A DNA stretch of 56,624 nt from Chloroflexota bacterium (GCA_022561215.1 JADFRQ010000016.1:1-56624); one strand, 5' to 3'. Counted from the first letter of the stretch, positions 18,194 through 27,817 are shown. Translations and numbers: made by a program. The notes: generated by a model not told the origin, from the letters alone.

Positions 18194-20518
18194 ATGGGTG
18201 TATTCAGCATGGTGTATGATCCTACGCGCTTTCCCCGAGTTCTGACGATCTATCTTGAACTCAGCAACTACCCAACTCTGGCGCCGAACATCCGCCAGCG
18301 TATGCGCCATGAATTGTTCAAGCGCAAAATTATCACCAAAAATGAGTTTGAAAGTGAGGTGCAAGAAAAAGCGATTCAATCTCAGCATCGCGAAGGCTTG
18401 GCGGATCCCTACGGTGAAGAGCCACCCGATGTTTGGGTTAATCGAATGCGCATCATCCGTGACAGCCTAACGGACTTTTATTTCGCCTACAATCTTCCGC
18501 ACGATCTTTTCGAAAAACTTCTGCGCGAAGTACTCGAGAAACGCATGCCCGCGCAGGATGTTGTATTAACCTTCCACCCCGAACTTGCACCCTGGGATAT
18601 GCTCTTCGCACAAGGTGAAGCGTACGAAAGTTTGCCGCTCGATGAACGCGGCCCGATTAAGCACCATCTGCAAGAGATTAAGGTCGTCCTGATCAGGGCC
18701 ATGATCAGCGACCACCTGCAGTATGTGGCGATTGCGAAAGAGTGGTTCGATATTGCTGAGCTGCAGGCCATTCGCAGCCGTAGACTTGGGCGCGGAAAGA
18801 TTGGGGGCAAAGCAGCCGGGGTTATGCTTGCCGAAACAATCCTGCGCAAAAGCGGAGATCCGGAGCTGATGAAGCGAATTAAAATTCCACGCTCTTGGTT
18901 TCTGGGCGCAGATGTTTTTTACACTTTTACCCAGGTCAACGATCTTTTAGCCTACAGCAATCAGAAGTATCGCCCTGAAAATGAAGTGCGCGAGTCTTAT
19001 CCTATGGTCCAGGAAGCCTTTAAATCCGGCGTTTTCCCGGCGGAGAGCGTCGATGGCTTGCGTACCATTCTTGAATCATTTGGATCCTCTCCTTTGATTG
19101 TGCGTTCATCCAGTTTGCTTGAAGATTCCTTCGGCTCATCCTTTGCAGGAAAGTACGAAAGCCATTTTTGTCCTAACCAGGGTACCCCCGAAGAAAACCT
19201 GAGCAACCTCATGAAAGCCGTTATCTCGATCTATGCCAGCATCTACAGCCCCGATGTTCTTCTCTATCGAAGAAGAATGGGGCTCTTGGACTATGATGAG
19301 CGCATGGCGATTCTGATTCAGGAAGTTAAGGGTCGACGGCAAGGGTCCTACATAATTCCCGATGCAGCAGGGGTCGGATTTTCACAGAATCAATATCGTT
19401 GGGATCCGCGCATTGAACGTGATGCCGGCTTCTTGCGTCTTGTCTGGGGCTTGGGTACTAGGGCCGTCGATCGCCTGGGTAACGAGTACCCACGCCTCGT
19501 TGCCCTAAGCCATCCAGACTTTCGACCGGAGGTAGATCCGCGCCGTGTCCGGCGTTATTCGCAAAGTCATGTTGATCTTCTCGACCTGGAGCAGAACATA
19601 TTTCGTACGATGCCGCTCGCAGAGGTTATCCGTAATCAGACGCCGCATCTACGCTACCTCGCCCAACAATTCTACGATGATCATTTCAAGGATTTCGTAA
19701 GTATTCCCCTCGACTTCGAGTCTAAAGAGGTGGTGCTTACGTTCGATGGACTCCTGAGAAAAACAGAATTCCCCAAGGTAATGCGCGAAATGCTCAATGT
19801 ATTGGAAACTGCCTACAACCAGCCCGTAGATACTGAATTTGTTTTGGAGCTCACACAGGACGCGACACCCATAATTCACCTTCTCCAGTGCCGGCCTCAG
19901 AGCAGCCTAACCCACGAAGAAGTAAATCTTCCGCAGGATATACCTGAGAGCGACCTCCTTTTCACCACCTTCGATCTGGTTCCCGACGGACTAGCGATCG
20001 GCATTCGTTATGCGGTTTCAATCAACGACCTCACCTATTCACAATTGAGCGCTGTGGACCAGAAGGAAGTCGCGCGCGTGATCGGTCGACTTAATCAGCG
20101 TTTGGCAGAGCAATCCTATATTCTTATTGGCCCGGGCAGATGGGGGAGCAACAACTCTGAATTAGGTGTATCCGTCACCTATGCTGATATTTACAATGTG
20201 CGCGCATTGGTTGAAGTTGTGCGCGATAGAGCCTTCATCGAACCCTCTTACGGGACGCACTTCTTTCAGGATTTGGTGGAGGCACATATATTTATACTCG
20301 CCATTTCGCTCGACGATCCCAAAACAGAGTTCAATCGAGCCTTTTTCTATGAATCAAATAATTCGCTTCCCGATCTGCTTCCAGGCGATCATGACTGGTC
20401 GAACGTCGTCAGTGTCGTCGACGTTCCCTCGGTTACCCAGGGAAGGCGTCTGGATTTGGTCATGGATGGCGATGTTGGCCAGGCCATTGCTTTTTTAAAC
20501 GCTTCGACTCAATCATGA
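18194..20518 (+). CDS. PEP/pyruvate-binding (PPDK N-terminal) domain protein
   Basis: 774 residues. The central part carries the ATP-grasp nucleotide domain of PEP synthase and pyruvate phosphate dikinase: GKIGGKAAGVMLAE near residue 200, PLIVRSSSLLEDSFGSSFAGKYES near 300, and VWGLGTRAVDR. The phosphohistidine swivel domain and the PEP/pyruvate TIM-barrel domain of the full enzymes are absent. About 190 N-terminal and 200 C-terminal residues are extra and unassigned. It is therefore probably not a PEP synthase but a phosphotransferase or sensor of related chemistry. Neither ATG 18194 nor ATG 18209 has an SD. It ends 16 bp before the Lon-like gene. Confidence 0.8.
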   Translation: MGVFSMVYDPTRFPRVLTIYLELSNYPTLAPNIRQRMRHELFKRKIITKNEFESEVQEKAIQSQHREGLADPYGEEPPDVWVNRMRIIRDSLTDFYFAYNLPHDLFEKLLREVLEKRMPAQDVVLTFHPELAPWDMLFAQGEAYESLPLDERGPIKHHLQEIKVVLIRAMISDHLQYVAIAKEWFDIAELQAIRSRRLGRGKIGGKAAGVMLAETILRKSGDPELMKRIKIPRSWFLGADVFYTFTQVNDLLAYSNQKYRPENEVRESYPMVQEAFKSGVFPAESVDGLRTILESFGSSPLIVRSSSLLEDSFGSSFAGKYESHFCPNQGTPEENLSNLMKAVISIYASIYSPDVLLYRRRMGLLDYDERMAILIQEVKGRRQGSYIIPDAAGVGFSQNQYRWDPRIERDAGFLRLVWGLGTRAVDRLGNEYPRLVALSHPDFRPEVDPRRVRRYSQSHVDLLDLEQNIFRTMPLAEVIRNQTPHLRYLAQQFYDDHFKDFVSIPLDFESKEVVLTFDGLLRKTEFPKVMREMLNVLETAYNQPVDTEFVLELTQDATPIIHLLQCRPQSSLTHEEVNLPQDIPESDLLFTTFDLVPDGLAIGIRYAVSINDLTYSQLSAVDQKEVARVIGRLNQRLAEQSYILIGPGRWGSNNSELGVSVTYADIYNVRALVEVVRDRAFIEPSYGTHFFQDLVEAHIFILAISLDDPKTEFNRAFFYESNNSLPDLLPGDHDWSNVVSVVDVPSVTQGRRLDLVMDGDVGQAIAFLNASTQS

Positions 20519-20534
20519 GCTATGAGGGTTATCA

Positions 20535-22877
20535 ATGATTCAGAAACTAACTGCAGCTCAAATCTGCTTACCCAGTGATCCTGAGCGCTTTGAGTTTGAG
20601 ACAACGGCGGAGTTGCAACCACAGTCGAAAGTAATCGGCCAGCCGCGGGGGGTTAAAGCCATTGACTTCGGCATCAACGTCCGCAGCCCTGGGTATAACA
20701 TATTTGTGATGGGCGAATCAGGGACTGGGCGCACCACGGCGATCAAGCGTTTCATCGAAGAGCGGGCGATGAACCTTCCGGTGCCAGATGATTGGGTGTA
20801 TGTGCGTAATTTCTCCAAGCCTAAATACCCACTTGCCCTGCGCTTGCCTCCGGGCATGGGAAAAACCCTGCAAAATGATCTTCAACTCGTCATCGATCAG
20901 CTTCAGGCTGCCGTCCCGCGCGCCTTCGACAGCGAAGCGTACAGGGAGGAGGTCCATTCTCTGGAGCAGAAGGTCAGCATAACTCGGGAAGAGCAACTCA
21001 GCACCCTTCATGATAAGGTGCAGGCGAAGGGTGGCGCGTTGATTGCCGTTCCCGAAGGCCTGCAAATCATTCCTACCGCTGATGGCAAACCGCTCGCTCC
21101 AGAGCAGTTTTCGGCCTTGCCCAAGGATAGACAAGAAGAATGGCGCAAAATTTCCCACGAACTCGAACATGAACTCGAGGACACGATGCGTCGACTGCGC
21201 GATTTTGAAACAAATGCCCAGGATAAGCTCGCCGAGCTGGTTCGCAAAGTGGGCAGTTCTGTGGCCAAGTTGAGCCTTGAACCTTTGAAAGAGACCTTTG
21301 CCGAACTGAAGAGTGTAAGCGCTTTCCTTCTGCAGGTGGAGAACGATATCATCGAAAATGTTCGCTTATTCTATGAAGACGAACAAAGCGACGCCGCAAA
21401 AATAGCAGGGGATGTGAATTTTCGACGTTACAAAGTAAATCTAATTGTCGACCACAGCACTCGAGAAGGCGCGCCGGTTATCATGGAAGGCAATCCGACG
21501 GTTGCCAGGCTCCTGGGGCGCGTCGATCACGAAGCCGGTTTTGGCGGCTCAATCACGACAGATTTTACACTTATCCGCGGCGGAGCACTGCAAGCCGCAA
21601 ACGGTGGATTTCTCGTCCTTAGAGCACGCGATCTCTTCAGCGAACCACGCGCCTGGGACGCGCTTAAGCGTGCCCTGGTGGATGGCTCGGTGTGTCCTGA
21701 TGATGCAGCCACGCGCGCAGGTGCAGCTACCTTATCGCTTGATCCTGAAACAATACCCATTGATCTCAAAGTGATTCTTGTTGGTCCTGCACATGTGTAT
21801 TATTCCCTGCATGAGGGCGATGAAGATTTTCGAACAACCTTTAAAGTAGCTGCTGACTTTGGAGATCAAATGGAGCGCAACTTCGAAAATGAATATGAAT
21901 ATGCCCTATTCATCGCCTCCCGGTCGCAAGAAGAAGGGACTTTGCCTTTCGATCGCGGTGCCGTCAGCCGGGTCGTTGAGCATGGTTCTCGGCTCGCCGG
22001 ATCACAGAAGAAACTAAGCACTCTCTTTGGTGAAATCGCGGATCTTGTCCGTGAAGGAAGTTATTGGGCTCAGCAGGCTGGCCGGGATACCGTGACCTCG
22101 GAAGATATCATGCGGGCTGTCCGCGAGCGCGTTTTCTTCCGCGGCAGGATTGAAACTCAGCTCCGAGATAGGATTTTGGACGGAACATTGTTGATTGCCA
22201 CAACGGGTGAGGTCGTCGGCCAGGCAAACAGCCTGACGGTGACCCAAATTGGGGAACACCACTTTGGCCAACCGGCACGGGTAACGGCGCGCACCTATAT
22301 GGGAAGGGGTGGCGTAGCACAGATCGACCGCGAGGTTAATCTGGCCGGTCCAATTCATAATAAGGGGGTCATGACACTTATCGGATATTTAGGCGGAAAA
22401 TACGCCACCAACCAACCACTTGCCCTCTCGGCGCAAATTACTTTCGAGCAAAGTTATGGGGGCATTGAAGGTGACAGTGCGGCGGCGGCTGAACTTTTTG
22501 TATTGCTCTCAAGTTTATCGGGGTTTCCGATCAAACAAGCGATCGCGATGACAGGCTCGATCAACCAATTGGGAGAAATCCAGGCGATCGGCGGCATCTC
22601 CGACAAGGTGGATAGCTGGTTCAACCTCTGTAAGGAGCAGGGTTTCACGGGCAATCAAGGGGTGATGCTGCCCGCCACCAATGTTGATGATCTTATGCTT
22701 GATGAGCCCTTGCGCAATGCCGTCGAGGAAGCCAAATTTCATCTCTGGGCAATCTCAACCGTTGACGAAGGATTGGAGATCCTCATGGGGCGTCCTGCTG
22801 ATGAAATTCATGCGGCCGTTCAGTCGCGTTTGCTTGTGTTAGCAAAAGAGATCGAGAAATTTGGCGACGAAGACTAA
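20535..22877 (+). CDS. Lon-like ATP-dependent serine protease
   Basis: 780 residues. The AAA part has Walker A GESGTGRTT near residue 60, an inserted helical region with coiled-coil character around 140-280, and a LonB-like ATPase lid. The C-terminal Lon protease domain has catalytic Ser648 in GDSAAAAE and Lys691 in GGISDKVDSW. The spacing of 43 equals E. coli Lon Ser679/Lys722. It lacks the N-terminal LAN substrate domain of classical Lon, so it belongs with the AAA_32 Lon-like group. The role is probably cytosolic protein quality control. It shares a transcript with the PEP-binding-domain protein. Confidence 0.9.
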   Translation: MIQKLTAAQICLPSDPERFEFETTAELQPQSKVIGQPRGVKAIDFGINVRSPGYNIFVMGESGTGRTTAIKRFIEERAMNLPVPDDWVYVRNFSKPKYPLALRLPPGMGKTLQNDLQLVIDQLQAAVPRAFDSEAYREEVHSLEQKVSITREEQLSTLHDKVQAKGGALIAVPEGLQIIPTADGKPLAPEQFSALPKDRQEEWRKISHELEHELEDTMRRLRDFETNAQDKLAELVRKVGSSVAKLSLEPLKETFAELKSVSAFLLQVENDIIENVRLFYEDEQSDAAKIAGDVNFRRYKVNLIVDHSTREGAPVIMEGNPTVARLLGRVDHEAGFGGSITTDFTLIRGGALQAANGGFLVLRARDLFSEPRAWDALKRALVDGSVCPDDAATRAGAATLSLDPETIPIDLKVILVGPAHVYYSLHEGDEDFRTTFKVAADFGDQMERNFENEYEYALFIASRSQEEGTLPFDRGAVSRVVEHGSRLAGSQKKLSTLFGEIADLVREGSYWAQQAGRDTVTSEDIMRAVRERVFFRGRIETQLRDRILDGTLLIATTGEVVGQANSLTVTQIGEHHFGQPARVTARTYMGRGGVAQIDREVNLAGPIHNKGVMTLIGYLGGKYATNQPLALSAQITFEQSYGGIEGDSAAAAELFVLLSSLSGFPIKQAIAMTGSINQLGEIQAIGGISDKVDSWFNLCKEQGFTGNQGVMLPATNVDDLMLDEPLRNAVEEAKFHLWAISTVDEGLEILMGRPADEIHAAVQSRLLVLAKEIEKFGDED

Positions 22878-22915
22878 GCCGTTGTCATATTGGGAGAGTT
22901 TTCACTGCACAGAGA

Positions 22916-23596
22916 TCAGCGCCGCCATGAGATATTGTGCTCCTCTGAATCCCAGCCATGATCACCAACCAAAGGTACAAATGCAACAGGTGCGATACGT
23001 TCATGGCTGAAATCATCACCTTTACGACGCCAACGTTCTAAAACTTGGCCATTACGACCGCCAACCGGCAATACCATCCTGCCGTTATCTGCCAATTGAT
23101 CGATGAGCGGTTGCGGTACCTTTGGGGCCGCGGCCGTGACAATAATTGCGTCATAGGGAGCAAACTTCACCTCTCCTTCGCTACCATCTTTTTCTAAAAT
23201 TTCAATGTTGGACAGGCTCAGTTGCATAAGAATTCGGCGTGCCCTTTCTGCCAGGGATGCAAAACGCTCTATCGAATAAACTTGCCGGGCGATACTGGCC
23301 AGCACAGCCGCCTGGTAGCCTGATCCAGTACCTATCTCAAGAACTTTATCCTGCGTACTCAATTCCAGAAGTTGGGTCATTAATGCCACGATGTACGGCT
23401 GTGAAATGGTTTGTTTATGGCCAATCGGGAGTGGGGCGTCGTTATAGGCAAGGTGGCGCAATTCATCCGGCACAAACATGTGGCGCGGTACTGTACGCAT
23501 CGTCGAGAGCACGCGTTCATCAATAATCTTCCGCGGAATAAGCTGTTCCTTCACCATTCGTTCCCGCGCGCTGGAAAAATTGATCTTGTCCGCCAT
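22916..23596 (-). CDS. pcm: Protein-L-isoaspartate O-methyltransferase
   Basis: 226 residues from ATG 23596, which has GGTGGAG before it. A longer in-frame start would cross the upstream terminator. SAM-binding motif I is LEIGTGSGYQAAVLA. PRHMFVP, GHKQTISQPYIVA and the late GRMVLPVG are family hallmarks. The enzyme methylates isoaspartyl residues to repair aged proteins. It is convergent with the Lon-like gene, with 38 bp between the stops. Confidence 0.93.
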   Translation of the reverse strand: MADKINFSSARERMVKEQLIPRKIIDERVLSTMRTVPRHMFVPDELRHLAYNDAPLPIGHKQTISQPYIVALMTQLLELSTQDKVLEIGTGSGYQAAVLASIARQVYSIERFASLAERARRILMQLSLSNIEILEKDGSEGEVKFAPYDAIIVTAAAPKVPQPLIDQLADNGRMVLPVGGRNGQVLERWRRKGDDFSHERIAPVAFVPLVGDHGWDSEEHNISWRR

Positions 23597-23641
23597 AAGT
23601 CTCCACCCACCTTGATTATACGTCTTCGAATTTACCAAGCA

Positions 23642-23667
23642 AAGAAAACGCCCGCATACGCGGGCGC
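23642..23667 (-). terminator. Intrinsic terminator after the YedY-like gene
   Basis: On the minus strand GCCCGC-GTAT-GCGGGC is followed by GTTTTCTTT. It lies between the YedY-like stop and the pcm start, so pcm probably has its own promoter. Confidence 0.75.
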
Positions 23668-23694
23668 AGATCAATCAATTGGGGGCACGCAAAC

Positions 23695-24342
23695 CTACCA
23701 GCTGTAGACCATGCGTTGTTCCTTCCAGATATCCGCTTCGTTATGGTATCCAGCCTGTTCCCAAAACCCTCGGCGGTCTTCTACCATAAATTCCAGGCCC
23801 CGAAGCCATTTGCCGCCTTTCCAGAAATAAGGGGCCATAAGATCGTCCCTGCCAGGAATAGCACCAATCACACCCCTTAACGGATGGCCGTGCTCCGCTG
23901 TGAGAGGCTCACCATCGAAGTGAGTGGCCAGAAGAAAATTTTCGCCCAGCGCAACCTCCAATGGCAGGTTTACGGTAAATCCATTTTCACAATGCTGCAA
24001 TATGAATTTTGCTGAGGGCTTGGGGGTGATCATTCCACTGTTAATGAGGGAGGCCAGGGATACCCCCTCCCACTCCGTATCAACTTTACTCCAACGCGTG
24101 ACGCAATGAATGTCTAGCTTAAGTTTAATCCTGGGCAGAGCTTGGAACTCATCCCAGGACCATTCAACTTTTTCCTCGATCTCTCCCCAGGCCTTAAGGT
24201 TCCAAGTTAATGGGTCAAAAGTTGGGACAGCACCATAATGCAGTACGGGAAATTTTTGAGTCAGAGATTGACCGGGAGGTAGACGGCCCTGCTCACGAAT
24301 CTTTTTCTCTTCTTCGCTTCGTCCAAGAATACGTTTTAACAT
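23695..24342 (-). CDS. YedY/sulfite-oxidase-like molybdopterin oxidoreductase
   Basis: 215 residues from ATG 24342, with GGGAG nine bases upstream. The domain is the oxidoreductase molybdopterin-binding fold of sulfite oxidase and MsrP (YedY). The Mo-ligand Cys is in DIHCVTRWS. The cofactor-pocket stretches LQHCENGFTVNLPL and HGHPLRGVIG are present. There is no Tat signal and no dimerisation or haem domain, so this is a short cytosolic form. The substrate is unknown. Confidence 0.85.
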   Translation of the reverse strand: MLKRILGRSEEEKKIREQGRLPPGQSLTQKFPVLHYGAVPTFDPLTWNLKAWGEIEEKVEWSWDEFQALPRIKLKLDIHCVTRWSKVDTEWEGVSLASLINSGMITPKPSAKFILQHCENGFTVNLPLEVALGENFLLATHFDGEPLTAEHGHPLRGVIGAIPGRDDLMAPYFWKGGKWLRGLEFMVEDRRGFWEQAGYHNEADIWKEQRMVYSW

Positions 24343-24601
24343 AAGAAACATCTCCCAGAAGAACAAAAAAACATTATATCAGAAGCGAATTGCCGCCGAA
24401 TTGCGCCCAAATCGCGAAGCTCGAGCCCCATTCGGCGCAGCCTGCTACACAATCTTAATCATCGTCGTGGGCATACAGACACCCAAGGAGTGTTCTTTCC
24501 GTGTGGATTTAATGCACTATGATTCGCGTGGGCTGGAACTATTTCCTTGCAACGTACGTCTATGAATCATGCAAAAGACCCTGATTGAGGAGGATAATTC
24601 A

Positions 24602-26089
24602 ATGAAACCAGCGCGCATGCAGAAATTTTTCCTATTGGCCGCAATGTTAACGCTCTTGGGTGTTGCTTGCGGAGGAGGCAGCAATTCCGACCTCGGGCTG
24701 TCCTTGCAGACTCCCCGTGCCGAGGCGGCCGAGAACAACCTTTCACTAACAGTTTACAACACAGGAACGGCTCTGGTTCGGGATCTACGCCGATTTACCT
24801 TCGTGGAGGGACTTAACGTTATCTCCTTCCGTGATGTCGCCGCCTCGATGGATCCCACGAGCGTGCTTTTTAAGAACCTCACCAATCCCGAAGGTACCAC
24901 GGTTTTGGAACAGAACTACGAGTATGACCTGGTGGGAGTGACCTCGCTATTGGAGAAGTATCTCGACGAAATAATCAAAGTAGTAACCAAGGATGGCACC
25001 GAATATACGGGCACATTGCTAAGTGGGCGGGGCGACATCATCTTGCAGAGCAAAAATGGCGAAGTAACGGTGATCAAAATTGACGGTGTGCAAGATTTTT
25101 CTTTTCCCGAACTTCCCAATGGGTTGATTGTGAAACCGACCTTGGTATGGCGCCTGCTCGCCGATGCTGCTGGCGAACAAGATGTAGAAATTACCTATCT
25201 GACGGGAGGGCTTTCCTGGCAAGCCGATTATGTTGTTTTGCTCGCCGCCGATGACGGCTCGATCGACTTGGACGGTTGGATCACACTCAACAATTCCAGC
25301 GGCACCAGCTTCCCCGATGCACAGCTCAAACTTATTGCCGGCGACCTTCAGCGCTTGCCCCAGCCGGGCTTCGCCGCTGCAGATTTGGTCTTCGAGGAAG
25401 AGTTTCTGAGAGCCCAGGCTCCCGTTGAACAACGCGAGTTTTTTGAATACCGTCTCTACGAAATTCCGCGACCGGTAACAGTCAGGGATCAAGAGACCAA
25501 GCAAATTGAATTCGTTAGCAGCACGGGAGTAGCAGCCGAGAAATTCTTCGTCTACGATGGATTGCAATGCCGCTTCGGTTATTGGTACTGCAACTTCTAT
25601 GGATCGCCACGCACGGATCCTTCCTACGGTATTGCCTCCAATGAAAAGATCATGGTGATGCTCGAATTTGATACGGATGAAGTGGACGCTGATTTGCCCC
25701 GTGGTCGAGTGCGCATCTACCAGGAAGATATCGACGGCGCCGCGCTGCTCATCGGTGAAGACTCAATTAACCACACTCCCAAAGGCGAATCTATTCGCCT
25801 GTATGTGGGTGATTCATTCGATGTCGTCGGCGAACGGATCCAAACCGACTATCGCCTTCCTTCTTCGAAGAGCATCATTGAAACCTTCGAGATTACGCTT
25901 AGAAATCATAAAGATGAGGATGTCGAAGTGCGCGTCGTCGAACATTTGTCGCGCTGGAGTGAGTGGCGGATTCTCGAATCGAACGCGGATTATGTAAAAC
26001 TGAATTCCTCGACGATAGAATTTCGCATACTTATTCCTGAAAACGGGGAAAAGGTCCTAACCTACACTGTGCGTTACGACTGGAAGTAG
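24602..26089 (+). CDS. DUF4139-domain putative lipoprotein
   Basis: 495 residues from ATG 24602, with GGAGG upstream. The N-terminus is a signal peptide ending LLGVACGGG, a plausible lipoprotein cleavage site at Cys. The body (LTVYNTGTALVRDLRRF near the start, GGLSWQADYVVLLAADDGSIDLDGWITLNN in the middle) matches my memory of DUF4139 proteins, which are surface proteins of unknown role. The C-terminus is beta-rich (VTYTVRYDWK type ending). It stands alone and is followed by a palindrome and a strong terminator. Confidence 0.75.
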   Translation: MKPARMQKFFLLAAMLTLLGVACGGGSNSDLGLSLQTPRAEAAENNLSLTVYNTGTALVRDLRRFTFVEGLNVISFRDVAASMDPTSVLFKNLTNPEGTTVLEQNYEYDLVGVTSLLEKYLDEIIKVVTKDGTEYTGTLLSGRGDIILQSKNGEVTVIKIDGVQDFSFPELPNGLIVKPTLVWRLLADAAGEQDVEITYLTGGLSWQADYVVLLAADDGSIDLDGWITLNNSSGTSFPDAQLKLIAGDLQRLPQPGFAAADLVFEEEFLRAQAPVEQREFFEYRLYEIPRPVTVRDQETKQIEFVSSTGVAAEKFFVYDGLQCRFGYWYCNFYGSPRTDPSYGIASNEKIMVMLEFDTDEVDADLPRGRVRIYQEDIDGAALLIGEDSINHTPKGESIRLYVGDSFDVVGERIQTDYRLPSSKSIIETFEITLRNHKDEDVEVRVVEHLSRWSEWRILESNADYVKLNSSTIEFRILIPENGEKVLTYTVRYDWK

Positions 26090-26115
26090 TTCGCTCGAAA
26101 ATTCCATGTGTACAA

Positions 26116-26143
26116 GTAGGGGCACGGCATGCTGTGCCCCTAC
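26116..26143. repeat. REP-like palindrome (GTAGGGGCAC type)
   Basis: Arms of 10 bp, GTAGGGGCAC and its exact complement, flank an 8-base centre holding GCATGC. There is no T-run, so it is not a standard terminator. Related partial sequence (GTAGGGGCAA) occurs inside MITE copy 2. Confidence 0.7.
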
Positions 26144-26211
26144 ATGAAATTGATCATCCTTTATACAGTCATTTGGGATGATAGATGAGCGAAGACGGCC
26201 AAATCATTTCA

Positions 26212-26247
26212 GGTGCATTGCACTTCCATAGTGCATTGCACCTTTTT
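26212..26247 (+). terminator. Intrinsic terminator after the DUF4139 gene
   Basis: GGTGCATTGCACT and AGTGCATTGCACC form a 13-bp stem with one T-T mismatch and a TCCAT loop, followed by TTTTTGTG. It ends the plus-strand transcript of the DUF4139 gene. Confidence 0.85.
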
Positions 26248-26265
26248 GTGTGACGCGCGCTTCAA

Positions 26266-26433
26266 GGGGCTGTCCCAAAAGCGCTATCTCGTGATGTTCC
26301 CTCTTCGAGAATCGGCCGTAGGGGCAACGCGTGCTGAAGCACGTCGCCGGTGCGCCCTTCCACCTTGGGTAATTGTCGAGCATCTTTAAAAAGTCAACAT
26401 TGTTAGATCTGATAAACCCTTTGGGACAGCCCC
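26266..26433. mobile_element. MITE-like element, copy 2 (168 bp)
   Basis: The left end is GGGGCTGTCCCAAAAG, identical to copy 1, and the right end CCTTTGGGACAGCCCC is its near complement. The interior is unrelated to copy 1 in length and sequence and codes for nothing. It sits between the DUF4139 terminator and the 3' end of the receiver-like gene. Confidence 0.75.
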
Positions 26434-26448
26434 GATCGCCATTACAAC

Positions 26449-26808
26449 CTATCCCTTTCCGCTCTCCTGTTGAAGAATTTTTGCGAGATTTTCTTCATCT
26501 GTGTAAACCGCATTGGATACCTGCTCCTGTGTTTTGGTGATTGCATCCTCGTGGCCATCAACGAAAATTATGGGCAACGTTTGGGTTGCTTTTCTTGAGC
26601 GCAGGTACTTTGCTGTTTCTCGCCCGTGAGAAGGGAGCCGTGTGAGATAGATCAAAACGATGCGTGGAGGATTTTCAATAATTCGCTTGGCCGCGCGTGC
26701 TCCATCTGCTGCTTCCAGATCCACCTGCCACCCAAGATCGCGCAGCGCTGCAGCTTTTGCCTCAACCTCTTCTTCATTCCAGTGGATAAGAAAAATATGC
26801 TCATTCAA
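26449..26808 (-). CDS. Receiver-like protein without phospho-acceptor Asp
   Basis: 119 residues with the size and strand-helix pattern of a CheY receiver domain. The N-terminal acidic pair after the first strand is replaced (IHWNEEE). At the phospho-acceptor position, IYLTRLPSHG aligns with the usual LLDLMMPGMDG, giving Tyr in place of Asp. LPIIFVDG fills the place of the conserved fourth-strand motif and no switch Lys is obvious. This looks like a pseudo-receiver. It is downstream of three LiaI/LiaF-like genes in the same direction, with 88 bp between it and the last of them. Confidence 0.65.
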   Translation of the reverse strand: MNEHIFLIHWNEEEVEAKAAALRDLGWQVDLEAADGARAAKRIIENPPRIVLIYLTRLPSHGRETAKYLRSRKATQTLPIIFVDGHEDAITKTQEQVSNAVYTDEENLAKILQQESGKG

Positions 26809-26896
26809 AGCACCACCTCCGCGAAGAACCCCACCGCACCATCACTCCAGGGCGCGCGGTGCGTGATTCCAATAATCGCGATCATACTCCGGGGAA

Positions 26897-27817
26897 TTAT
26901 TGCAGATGAATCTTGATTATTCCTATAACCTGGGTAATTTCCAATAGTGCTAAACGGCGCGACCCCTTTGCAGCGGGAGAAAAGTACACATTGCCTTCTC
27001 TGCGGAAACCATCGAGATCTGTCACCGAAAGCGCTGTATCCAGCTTAATTTCCAGGGCCAAATCGCGTGGCACGTACACCTCGATATGGCCGATCGCAGC
27101 GGAAAGTTTGACGTCGAACACTCCGCCCGCAGGCAGGAAAACCACAAGGCGTCCGATCCCCAACTCCACATTGAGGCCTTCAAGTCTGATTTCTTCGAGA
27201 TCCAAATCTACTTCGCCAATCCCAAGATCAATGCCTAACGTGGCCGGAAGTGTGGCGTTAATCCCCAATCGCCACTCATTTTCTCTTACTCCGTCTGTTT
27301 CCAAGTTCCGGCCAAACGCTGGCCAGAACCATCTGCCTGAAGTACCTACGCTGATGGAGGAAGGCTTTCCAGTCTCGTCCGTGGTTACACTTATGCTTTG
27401 TCCTCGACTCAATCCAACATCTCCGACGGCCAAAAATTCGGAGTCATTGGCGGGAGCTAGCCGCACCAGCCCTATTCCCGGAGCAAGATTAATTTCGTAA
27501 GCTGTCGCTGATCCTGCCGGCAAGGAAATATGCTCGATTTTTGCCTCAGAAAAAGAATCGCCCTGGATTCCAAAAATCCATAACCCTCCGCCGATGATCA
27601 CCAATAGTAGAATCAGCGTAAAAGCTGTCGCTTCCGCCGTCCGGCGAATGATAAGCAGATCCACTCCCCAGGCAATAAGCAGGATAGGCCATGTTCTGAG
27701 TACGACCTCCCAAAGACTTATGGAGATGAACCCTAAATTTTCGAGCAGGAATACGATGCCGAGACCGATCAGAACAATCGGACCCACCAGACCCCCTCGT
27801 CGAAATTCACCTTGCAT
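26897..27817 (-). CDS. LiaF-like membrane protein
   Basis: 306 residues. The N-terminus has about four hydrophobic segments starting LVGPIVLIGLGIVFLLENLG, the LiaI/LiaF transmembrane type. The C-terminal part (LEGLNVELGIGRLVVFLPAGG to IGHIEVYVP) is the beta-helical LiaF C-terminal or DUF2154-like domain. In Bacillus, LiaF restrains the LiaRS envelope-stress system. Here no LiaRS pair is adjacent. It lies 52 bp after the next membrane gene and is probably in one operon with it. Confidence 0.75.
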   Translation of the reverse strand: MQGEFRRGGLVGPIVLIGLGIVFLLENLGFISISLWEVVLRTWPILLIAWGVDLLIIRRTAEATAFTLILLLVIIGGGLWIFGIQGDSFSEAKIEHISLPAGSATAYEINLAPGIGLVRLAPANDSEFLAVGDVGLSRGQSISVTTDETGKPSSISVGTSGRWFWPAFGRNLETDGVRENEWRLGINATLPATLGIDLGIGEVDLDLEEIRLEGLNVELGIGRLVVFLPAGGVFDVKLSAAIGHIEVYVPRDLALEIKLDTALSVTDLDGFRREGNVYFSPAAKGSRRLALLEITQVIGIIKIHLQ

